Below are positions 34,559-46,500 of a stretch of DNA of 64,000 bases, piece by piece. Source of the DNA: Antedon mediterranea (Eukaryota > Echinodermata > Crinoidea > Comatulida > Antedonidae). Numbering within the stretch: the first letter of the stretch is position 1; each line of letters starts with the position of its first letter. The notes under the pieces are model-generated. The model was not told the origin of the DNA and did no database searches. It saw only the letters and a list, made by a program, of their open reading frames with translations. The stretch is from positions 5,027,001-5,091,000 of the forward strand of contig NC_092674.1 in assembly GCF_964355755.1 (NCBI RefSeq), written 5' to 3'. A program made the position numbers and the translations under genes.

Positions 34559-37500
34559 GTAAAAAATGAATAAAATACAGTGGAAACCATATTTTTGGTT
34601 TTAGGGTTTTCCAGTAAGATTTACCTGACTAAATTGGCTCCAAACTGTATTATAATATAAAAATATACATACAAAAAACACCTATCTAGTAGTGGTAGGT
34701 TATGCACCTCTGTATTACCCACTATATAACCTCTGGGAGAAAAACCTAGTGTAGATGGAACGTCACATGAACATTGGTTTGCCAATGCCCATCACTATAC
34801 CACTGACTATCATGAACAACATACATGGTCAAAATGGGTGTGTCATGTTCACCTAAAAGTCTTGGCGCAGGTGGTATTCGTAAGGTATGACACACATCGG
34901 ACAAATGACGCACCTCTCCATCCAAGGGGTTGTATAGTGGGTCATACAATTGAAATTGATTGAAACATAGACCAAGAGTAATCAAAGGCTATATCTTGTC
35001 AATTGGATAGACAAAGTACAATATCATTTGACTTGTAATTTGCCAGTCTTGATTTAATATAATAATATACACAAGTTTGTAAATCGCCAATTCCAGCAAC
35101 AATTAGTGATCAAAGGCGCTGTGGACTAAGTTGTTACATCTTTCAACAACATTCTTCTCCCCTCACATCGTGTCATCGGCAGCCAACTACGGCGCCATTA
35201 CGTCTGTCCAAGACAGTGTGCATGTATGAACTAGTACACCGGGGTAACCCCCTACTCGTCTCGAAAGATGTACTAGGTTCTTTAAAGTGCACATGAGCCA
35301 GATATACACTGGACCTACGGTTTATAGTCCTTATCCGAGAAGACTTGTTCTACCACCAGAACCATGGAGCGAGTGAGCCTCGAACCCTTGCCGATGTTAT
35401 GGCTATGGATTACGATTCCACTGTCTTAACCGCTCGGCCACACTCACTCGATTTATACAGTATATTGGAGAACACCACATACATACACTTTCTGAATAGG
35501 GGTTGACCATAGTGTTAAAACATTTTCAGGGTTTTTCCCCATGAGAAAGTGTCTATCTAATGGGATGTCTAAAAGGAGGGGCTCTACTGTTATAAATGAT
35601 GCTTCTTTGTGTTGAAAATATTTTTTATAAACTGGTGTAATTTTGTTTCAGCGTGTATTGCAAGAAGCTGAATTACATTCCCAGACTCATCAAGCAATAC
35701 AGGTAGAATTAGTTCGAAAGGCATACAAAATTTATTGACCAAAAATTAGATAAATATAACCAGGAAATAAGTAATTTTACTCTTCTCTAATTCAACTATT
35801 TAATCAAAAAATGATTAACTAAAACAAACAAGTAGTGGAGCTGTAGCTTGGAGGTTAACAAGCTTGCCTTTCAATCCTGACCTAGTGCCATGGTTCAATA
35901 CTGACTTATGTCCAAGGTTCAATCCTGACCTAGTGCAGGGTTCAATCCTGACCTAGGTCCAGGGTTCAATACTGACCTAGTGCCAGGGTTGTAACTAATG
36001 ACTCTTTCAACTCCACTCCCTAAGCCTCAAATGATATTAACTTTATAAGCATGATACATTATTAAATTGTTTATCCATCCTCTAATCCTCTAATTGGGCA
36101 AATTTGTGATCGCTATTGGAAGGGTATGAAACAAAAAAAACAAGTATTTAAGTTATAAGCATTTTCTTGAATTGAAAACAAAAAAGACAGAGATAGTTGA
36201 CTTTTTTTTATATTTTACAGGAGAAGGGTACAGAGCTTATAGGAGAAAATCAACAACTGCAGACTAAGACACAAAGATTAGAAATGGTAAGTGAAATAAA
36301 AAAATGTCTGTTAATTAAATCTCTCCTTGTGGAGAGTACTAGTACTACTGACAGGCCTACTATATAATTACACTCTAAAAAAAGGTATTAATTTAAATAC
36401 AATTAAACGATTCAAATGGCTGAGCAGTTAGGACAGGGGCTCCGTTTAACGTACCTAAAGAGCCAACAATATTGGCACTCCTAGTTCTGGTGCTAAAGTC
36501 TTCTTGGATAAGGACTAAGACATAGGTCCAGTGTACACAGTTTGTCCGTGTGCACTTAAAAAAAAAAAACCCCAGTTAATTATTCAAGACAAGTAGGGGG
36601 TTACCCCAATGAACTGGTTCACAAAATAGCCTCTGTTCTGATAGGACAGTGATTACTTTACTATTGGTAATCCTTGGCCACAATACATGTGCCTAAATAA
36701 ATAACAAATAACATTTTTTTTAAATAAAACTGTACATAATTGTTTTGTACCTATCTGGAACCACACACTCAAGATGGAAATTAATGTGTGAAACCGGTAT
36801 GATCATTTTATAAGAAATGAAGATTATGGTACACAAAAACATGTTAGTTTTGTTTACGAAATGTCTCTGTACTCCTTACAAAAAAATGATTTTAATGAAT
36901 GTTCATTTATTTACACACACAATTAATTAATTAAAAAATATAATAACATAATATGTAGAAAATAGTTTATGTATTGTATCTGGAGAGACCAAATAAGCTC
37001 AAACACTGGTTCCACCAGGAAAAAGTTTACAAAATATGTTTTTTTTATTTATATTTATTTGTAATCATTGTTGATTGTAACCTAGACAACAAGTCATCTA
37101 CAGCAGGTTATAAGCTCACAAAATGAAGAGATTGAGAGTCTAAGAACACAGCTAACAAAGGCAAGGAATGATTTTAAGACATCAAGTATCCAGTTGAAAG
37201 ATATGAAAACAACACTGGAAAGCCTTCAAGATCAGATAAAGAAGAAGGTAATATATGTTATGTCAAATAAGGGGCTAAATAGTCCAGGAGTATTAGACTT
37301 TGAGGTAGAAATAAATAGCTAAAGCTGAATTTTTCAGGATAGGTCCCTAATGTTGTCTGAAACAACATACTAAAAGTCCCCGGGTTTCCCCATTGTGCTT
37401 CAACCCGATTTGGCCATTTTTCAAAATGGCGGCCATCTTAAAATTATTTACCATATGCTGACAACCAGTAGGTGTAAGTAAACAATCTTGGTGTCAAAAT

Positions 37501-40500
37501 ACTCAGAAGACCAATATTTATATTCACTGTAATGAAAAAGTTTAACAAAAAATGGTCAGAAATGCCTGTTTTGACCTTTGACGCTAAATTTTGATTATCT
37601 CAATATCTCATCAACGACTGGCCGTAGAGACTTCAATGTTGTCCCAAATTATTCAGAATGCCCAACTTTCTATTCACTTTAATGAAAGAAAAATACCAAA
37701 TTCCTTTAGAAACCTTCTATTTTGACCTTTGAACTATTGACCTAGACATATTTTAATTTTATAGACATCTTGGTGATCGATAGGAGTACACAAGCGAAAT
37801 TGGTGTCAAAATACTCAGAAGACACATATTTATATTCATTATAATGGAAAAGTTTTTTAAAAAATTACCGGAAATGCATGTTTTGAACTTTGACCCTAAA
37901 TTTGGATTATCTCAATATCTCATCAACGACTGGCCGTAAAGACTTCAAAGTTGTCCCAAATTATGCGGAATGCCCAACTTTCTATTCACTTTAATGAAAG
38001 AAAAATACCAAATTCCTTTAGAAACCTTCTATTTCGACCTTTGAACCCTTGATCTGGTCATATTTTATACCAAAATTGTATAGAAATCTTGGTGATCAAT
38101 AGGAATAATTTGGTTTCAAAATACTCCAAAACGCCCATGTTTCTGTTTACTCTTATAGAAATAATGTACTAAATGCGATTGAAAGTGTTTTGACCTTTGA
38201 CCTTAATCATTACATTTTAATGAGAATTAGTCTCATTTCGTGCCTAGCTTACCTGTATAAACCGACAATAGCCCGTGCTCTCCAGAGGGAGGGCTTAGAT
38301 GCAAAAAGTTAAATTTAAGTTGACATAAAGATAGACAGAATCTAACAATTCATCAGTATGGCCATTGCCATGAGAGGTAAAATTCATTCCAAATTGCTCA
38401 GATGCTAAACAGACAAACCAAGCCCCAATTTTAAACTATATATATATGATACATTTTACTGTCTTTAGCCTGTTTTCACTTCTTTTATTCATTAGTAACC
38501 AAACAAATTTTATTATTGATTTATTCTTGAAATATTAAGGTTAGAAATTAGTCCTCCAAAAAATGCCACGCCTTCTCTATATGGCTAATATCCATGTTTA
38601 AACTTTGGAGCTACACCAATTCTGAAATGTTTCCTCTTCGGCAGTGCCATTTAATATATAGCAGAGACCACTACTGGTTGATTTGACACACACTTATTGG
38701 TAAAATTGGGGGTTTTTTTTCAATTGAGCTGCACTATTACATTTCTTTGTGTATATAGGTCTGGAGTACATAATTTATCTTATAACATTTTTTAAATTGT
38801 CTAAAACTGCACACTGTACATAGTCACCCACCCAACCATTTATCAAGGTCTCAGTCTAAGTCTCATTTTAGGCTCTAGTCATACTTCCGATTCCTATCTG
38901 ATATGATGCAATTTAATTTTAAAAGAATTATTGTATTTATCTTTAAGATGTGAACATTTTCTCTGTTTTTTTTCTAATCAAAATTCTCTAAAAATCGAAA
39001 ATACTTCAGGACTATATGATGGTTAATAAAATAAGGGCATGAAAATCTGTTGAAGAACTTTACAGTGACAATTTCTTTATAATCCATCTTGATAGATTTG
39101 TAAGAGTGTCATATTGTATTTTATTATTTAGGTGATTTGTCAAATGACACATTGTGACCCTTTGATACCTGAAATTATGGCCTCATATCTATATTGATGA
39201 ATATTATTATTCGTCCATCGGACATTTTTTCTAGGCTGTTTCAGATAAATTTGACATCTCATGGCATGATGAATGGTATGATATGTCCATCATGCTATTT
39301 GGGACTTGAATTATTAAATTTATTATAATGTAGTGATTAAAGTCAAAGGTAAAAAAACATGGGTGTTTTGGAATATTTTGACAACAAATTCGCTTATGTA
39401 TTCCTATCGATCACCAAGATTTCTATATAATTATGATATAAAATATTGTATTGGCCAGATCAATAGTTCAAATGGCAAAATAGGTGGTTTCTAAAGGCTT
39501 TTAGTATTTTTCTTTAACTACAGTGAATAGAGAGTTGGGCACACTGCTTAATTTAGGACAAATTTGAAGTCTCTACGGCCAGCAGTTGATGCAGTATTGA
39601 GATAACCCAAATTTAGGGTCAAAGTTATAAATTTTGAAACCAATTTCGTATCCTATCGATCACCAAGATGTCTATAAAAATAAATATGCCTACGTCAATA
39701 GTTCAAAGGTCAAAATAGAAGGTTTCTAAAGGTTTTTGGTATTTTTCATTAAAGTAGAAAGTTGGGCATTCCGAATAATTTGGGACAACTTTGAAGTCTC
39801 TACGACCAGTCGTTGATGAGATATTGAGATAATCCAAATTTCGGGTCAAAGTTCAAAACATGCATTTCCGGTCATTTTTTTAAAAACTTTTCCATTATAA
39901 TGAATATAAATATGGGTCTTCTGAGTATTTTGACACCAATTTCGTTTATGTACTCCTATCGATCACCAAGATGTCTATAAAATTAAAATATGCTTAGGTC
40001 AATAGTTCAAAGGTCAGAATAGAAGGTTTCTAAAGGAATTTAGTATTTTTCTTTCATTAGAGTGAATAGAAAGTTGGGCATTCTGAATAATTTGGGACAA
40101 TTTTGAACTCTCTACGGCCAGTCGTTGATGAGATATTGAGATAATCCAAATTTATGGTCAAAGGTCAAAACAGGCATTTCCGGTCATTTTTTTAAAAACT
40201 TCTCCATTACAGTGAATATAAATATTGGTCTTCTGAGTATTTTGACACCAAAATTGTTTACTTACACCTACTGGTTGTCAAAATATGGTAAATAATGTTA
40301 AGATGGCCGCCATTTTGAAAAATGGCCCAATCAGGTTGAAGCACAACGGGGAAACCCGGGGACTTTTAGTATGTTGTTCCAGACAACATTGGAGACCTAT
40401 CCTGAAAAATTCAGCTTTAGCATATTTATTTCTACCTTTGGCCCTTTTTTTGTCTAATACTCCTGGACTAAAAGCTTTGTCTACACTATCAAACTAGTTT

Positions 40501-43500
40501 GACAAAAAGAAGTGTGATGTGCCCAAATATGGTAGTGATGTGCCCAAATATGGTAGTGATATGTCCAAATATGGTAGTGATGTGCCCAAATATGTTAGTG
40601 ATATGTCCAAATATGGTAGTGATGTGCTTAAATATGGTAGTGATATGCCCAAATATGGTAGTGATGTGCCCAAATATGGTAGTGATGTTCCCAAATATGG
40701 TACTGATGTGCCCAAATATGGTAGTGATATTACTGTACATCATCATTTCCATTTATGGGTATGTCACATGTTTTTGTCACATAAAGTTTGATAGTGTAGA
40801 GCAAGTTGAAAAAAATATTATCTCTTTAGGCAATGGTGGATATAGACAGTCTGGCCTGGTTTAACAACTGGTGACTGATTAACCTTTCATATACCAAAGA
40901 ATACTACAGTAACTCTAAAACATTTCTAAATCTCTGTCTACACTATCTTTAGGTGACAAAAAATGTGCACATATATGGACATGATTACATCATATCACTA
41001 CCATATTTTATTTCGAGACATCAAACTTTTTTTGTCAAACTGGTTTGATAAGGTGAAAAAGGTGCCCAAATATGGTAGTGATATTCTTAAATATGGTAGT
41101 GATATGACAATAGATTAACTTTCGTTTTTTCAGAATACTGAAGTGACCCAGGCAGTGGGGAAGGAGAAAGCATCCGACAACAGGCTGATGGAATTACAGA
41201 CGGCGTTACAGGAATATGATCATAGGTAAGGATAAGGTTGCATTAAAATGTAAGGAGTGGAGTTGTGGCTTTTGGTCATGATGCTACCACTCCAAGGGTC
41301 CTGGGTTGAAGTCTCGTCCACTCCCAAAGAGGTGTAATAAGACTTTGTTTGTGTAGAGAATCTTGTGTATAATGTCTTGTGAACCTCTGAGGGTCCCTAA
41401 TTATCAGCAATTACTGGATGGATCGCCCTCATTAAATATGGTAAAAAAAATTGACGTTTTGACTACTGAAGCACTGTATGAATTCACATCATTTTTGGAA
41501 ATACTCTAAAATAAATTAATATCATCACAGATATACAGAGTTATAACCATTCCATGAACTGTGTTGTCATGCTCACAACTAATAATAATTTACTTTCTTG
41601 CAGGATGTCTTTACTTACAAAAGAGAATAAAAATTTAAAAAGTGTAAGAGATGAAACTGAGGAAAATTATGGATTGTTGCTAAAACGATGGTAAGTATAC
41701 ATGAAATGTTTGTCAACTACGCCCAACCCATGTTAATGAGACACTTTGTTACCTCTTGTCTGTGTCTTAAGCTCTGTCTACACTATCAAACCAGTTTAAC
41801 AAAAAAGTGTGATGTGCCCAAATATGATAGTGATATGCCCAAATATGGTAGTGATATGACAACATCATGTCCATATATGGGCTTTAATAGGCATTCATTG
41901 TAATTCTATCAATTCAATGTGTAGCACAGAAATGACCTAATCAATTTTGTAAATAATTTATTTCAGTTCTGACGCTGAGAAACGTGAGCGTGAGGCTACT
42001 ATGCAAGTGAAGGATAGCATTCAGTTAGTGGAAAACATGGTACTGGAAAAAGACCAGGTAGTTACCTGATGATTTAGTTGTACTTTATTTCCAACCTCAA
42101 AAGATAAAAGATCTTTTCTGTAATTTGGACTCGTCCTATTTAATCCATATAATCCATTCATTTTTAAGGCTGTCGTAAGAGAACAACAGTGCCGGGAGAA
42201 ACTAGAGCGTTTACAGGAATCGTTGACACGTCTTGTAAACGAGGCCGGCAAACGCACCAGGCAAGAGGTTGACAATGTTCGTAAACAATGTAACATAAAT
42301 ATTGCTAAATTAATGGAGGAGCTTCAATCTCTTGAAACGGTAAGTAATATTTAAGTATATTTTTCTATCAAGGTTTTGTATCAAGCACTTTTGTTTATGC
42401 CTGGCATCAAGTCAAACACCCACATTATAATTATCTTTATATAAATGAAGCTTAAATTAGAATGTTGATTTTGCTCGTTAAAACATGTGGGCTTAAATTT
42501 GACCTCAAGAGCAGTCCTTGATTTTATCAATGAACAAAGTTAAGTTATACAAGTGTAAAACATTTCTTTTTAGGAAAATGGTGAAAAACAAGCAGAAATT
42601 GAGCGTGCTATGCGTGAAAAAAGAGCAGTGGAAGAAGAACTGCAAAAGGTAAAATGTACATACAATAATTATTTTAAAAGTAAACTGTTACAGGAATAAT
42701 GCCGGGGATCTGAGGGGTGCGTTACTTTGAATTGTTTTTGAAGATACGACATTTGTGGGTCTGTGCAAAGTAATTTTATTTCAAAAGATAACCTACATTG
42801 TGGTGTGTAAAAGATTTTGTACCTTAATACTCTTATTCTGTTTATATTGAAATAGATGTACAAGGAAGGAATGACGGAGTCTAACAATGAACTTAACCAG
42901 AAGTTACAGATGAGGGCGCTAAATGCAGAGCGACTACGCATTGAATCAGAGACGCTCGCAAAATCTCTTGACACAAATTTACAACAACAGAAGCTTCGGT
43001 ATGTCTTAATATTATTCACTGACACTTGTACTGTAATACTACTGCTTACATAATTCAACTTTTTATTCAAATTGTCTGTAGTCTCTTATCCAGTTGTCTT
43101 CTCTTTTTTTTCCAGGCACGATCATGAACAATCTCAACTCATTTTAAACAATACACAGCTGCAGAAAAGACTAGCTGCCTTGTCCAAAGAATGCGAAACG
43201 ATGTCTGAAGAACGACTTATGCTATCGGAAGAGGTTGATAATTACAAGAAACGTGTAACAGAGACGAAAAAGGAGCAAGATGCAACTGAACGCATGTGTC
43301 AAAAAGAGGTATAGTAGAACCGCTTTTTTTTAACACCCCTCTTAAGGAGACACTTTCCTGTGAAACAAACTAGAGGCAATAAATATTTAAATTGTATTCA
43401 CTTAGATAAGATTAACTAAAATGCCTTAAGCTCTTTCAAAACTATCAACCTAGTTTAGCAAAAAAGTGTGATCTGCCCAAATATGGTAGTGATATGACAT

Positions 43501-46500
43501 CTTCATGTCCATATATGGGCACATCACATTTTTCTGTCACATACAATTTGATAGTGTAGACAGAGCTTAAACCTAAAGCTCTGTCTACATTGTCAACAAA
43601 CAAAAGGTTGATGTACCCAAATATGGTAGTAATATACTCAAATATGACATCATCATGTCCATATATGGGCACAATAAAATTTGATGCACTCAAGTTGTTG
43701 AACCCCAGTGTTTTGCAATTTCTTGTTAGACAAGTGGTATGGAGCATGAAATGAATCAATTACGCAGGGAATATGAGATCAGATTTGAAACTTTGGAAGA
43801 CACAAATCGACAAGCAATGTTTGAACTTCGTCAGATGCTTACATCCCAACAAAGAATTAGTGCAAAGTATGTAAAAAGTAACATTTATTTTACCTCGTAA
43901 GGCCAATTTACACAAATGAGTGCTAACGGTAAGCAGAGAAGCATGCTGCTTGTCCCACATCTGTATATATCCTGAGCGAATTTTTGCCCATCCGCTCCGC
44001 ATTTTGTTTAATTGTTAAAAAAAAAAACAGATTCTATATCTTTTTCCCTCGTTTACCGCTTAATGTTATACCGTGGAACACACGTTCAATGCGTTTTGTT
44101 TTTTATTATGTAGATGGCGTGAAGAATCAAAGTCACTCGCACAAAAATTTGAATCCAAGGTCAAAGAATTACGGTAAGCTATATAAAAGTCACTTCTTTC
44201 ACAATAGTATACATTTACCTTACCTATCCTCTTCGGGCCGAGTGTCCCATAAGGCTACAAGATTCTCCCTTTAGTCAATTCTGTTTCTAGCTTTAACTTT
44301 AGCTTCATTCCATGATCCCAGCCTAATCTATCTCATTCTTTATCCACTGTGCGCCTCCAGGATGTTTTGGGTTGACCCACCTGACTTTTCCCTATCTGGC
44401 TAATACAGCAGAATGTATTTGAATAAAAATAGTATAAACTAGAGGGTACTCCGAGAGTACAAACCTCCGCCTACTGTAAAATTCCTCTACATAAAATGCC
44501 CCCTGAATATTTTTTTTTAACATTTTTTTTTATTAGTTCTAAGTGTAAATATGTTAACTGCACACTACAAAGTTGTGGATGACAGTGTGGTGTAATGGTT
44601 ATGTATCCAGCCTCTCACAGTTGAGGTCGCTGGTTGAAGCCCCACTGAGGGTTTTTTTTTTTTTTATTATTTTTTTATTTTTTTTTTTTTGGTGGAGTTT
44701 GATCTTTGACCCTGACCCTTCAAAATGTAACCACAATTATATGATGTGTCGTTGATCATTGTGGCTAAGTTTGGTGAGAATCGGATCAAAACTGTGGTCT
44801 CTAGACAGTAAAATAGTTTTTTGTTAGTTTTGACCTATGACCTTTCCCCCTCAAATTCGAACTCGTCCGAGCTTTTTGGGCATATTGAATTGAAATTTAT
44901 ATTTATACTGGGTAACCTCTTCAGTCAAAGACTGGTCTCCCAGAGGGCCCAGTTGGTGATCAGTGGCTGTGATGTACTAATACACCGGGGTAACCCCCTA
45001 CTCGTCTCGAAAGATGTACTAGGTTCTTTAAAGTGCACACGAGCTAGATGTGTACACTGGACCTACGGTTTATAGTCCTTATCCGAGAAGACTCGTTCTA
45101 CCACCAGAACCATGGAGCGAGTGAGCCTCGAACCCTTGCCAATGTTATGGCTACGTAATTACGGTTCCACTGTCTTAACCGCTCGGCCACTCACTCACAT
45201 AGATCATTGTGTCCAAATTTGGTTAGAATCGGATAAAAACTGTGGCCTCCAGGCTGTTCACAGACACACACACAAACACACACACAAACACACACACAAA
45301 CATACAGGGGTGAAAACATAACCTCCTTGGCGGAGGTAATTAAAGTAAAAATAAAGATTATCAGCATACATCGTATACCACGTATATGGACAACAATGCC
45401 TTACTGTATGTTAATAATGCTTTGGTATGGTTTAGACTTGAGAATTCAACTCAAAAGCAAAGATGTAAGGAGCTCACATTGCAACTGACAAACAGTAGAG
45501 AAACATTTCTTGAGGTAACTTGCTTTTTTAAAATTTTAACTTTACTTTAAGAGGCTTTCCAATTGTACAATATCAAGTTATATTCATTTGCCCTCTTATG
45601 CTCTGTCTGCACTATCAAACTATTTAACAAAAAAAAGTGATGTGCCCATATATGCACATGATGATGTCATATCACTACCATATTTGGGCATATCACACTT
45701 TTTTATGTAAAACTAGTTTGATAGTGTAAACAGAACATTAAATGCCAATTTTAAAGAAAGAAGAAATTTCACTCATTTTCGCATCGGAACGGTAAATGAA
45801 AGGTTGATTTAATGTTCAATACTTTTAAATGGTATTCGTTGGAAATGATGAAATATGCATTTTTTTCAGGCTGAACACAAGCTGGCAGAACTGTCTGACA
45901 TAAACAAAAAGTTGCATCAAAAAATTACTGATTCAGAAAACAGGGTTGCAGATTCTTCAAAAAAAGTGATATAATCTATTTAAATTTTTGTTTATAATAG
46001 AACTTTCTTATGTTAAAATTCAAAATAATTTGCAATGATGATAACTGTTGGTGTATATAGGTGCATTTTTGGTTGGCGGTTTTTGAAAACCTCCATTTTA
46101 GTTTCAATATAGATTGGAGCTGTAGCTTAATAATAATAATAATAATAATAATAAATAGTATTTATATAGCGCCTAATGGATCACTGACCCCTCTAGCTTG
46201 GTGGTTAACATCCCAAGGTCTGGGGTTCAATCCTGACATAGTGCCAGGGTTGTAACTCACGACTCTTTCAACACCACTTCCTAAGCCTCAAATAAGACTC
46301 GGTTTATAAGCACGATAAATTACAAAAATAGTTTATCCATCCTGTAATTGGTGACTTACTCACTGTTGGATGCGTATGAAATAAAAAAATATATATAAAC
46401 ACTTTTATTTCGTATCTAGAATCTATTGTTATTTGCAAGATCAGAGATTGTTTAAGTAATAAATTGAGTTGAATAATTAATAAATTAAATAAAATTACTA

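Larger units (their letters stand above)
44440..45340. mobile_element. Old repeat in SCLT1 intron 15 with nested SINEs
   Basis: Starts GAGGGTACTCCGAGAGTACA and AACCTCCGCC, and ends ACCTCCTTGGCGGAGGTAAT, so the borders carry a short inverse CCTCCGCC. TTGGTGAGAATCGGATCAAA and TTGGTTAGAATCGGATAAAA are internal direct repeats. A CACACAAA microsatellite lies at 45262-45302. Two other elements are inserted: a tRNA-like SINE at 44573-44650 and a SINE family 2 copy at 44895-45196. The element class is unknown to me. Confidence 0.5.

Noticed and set aside
40489-40864. Open frames on both strands (repeated PNMVVMCPNM, GHITTIF and similar)
   Set aside because: By-product of the 21-bp array inside MITE copy 1.
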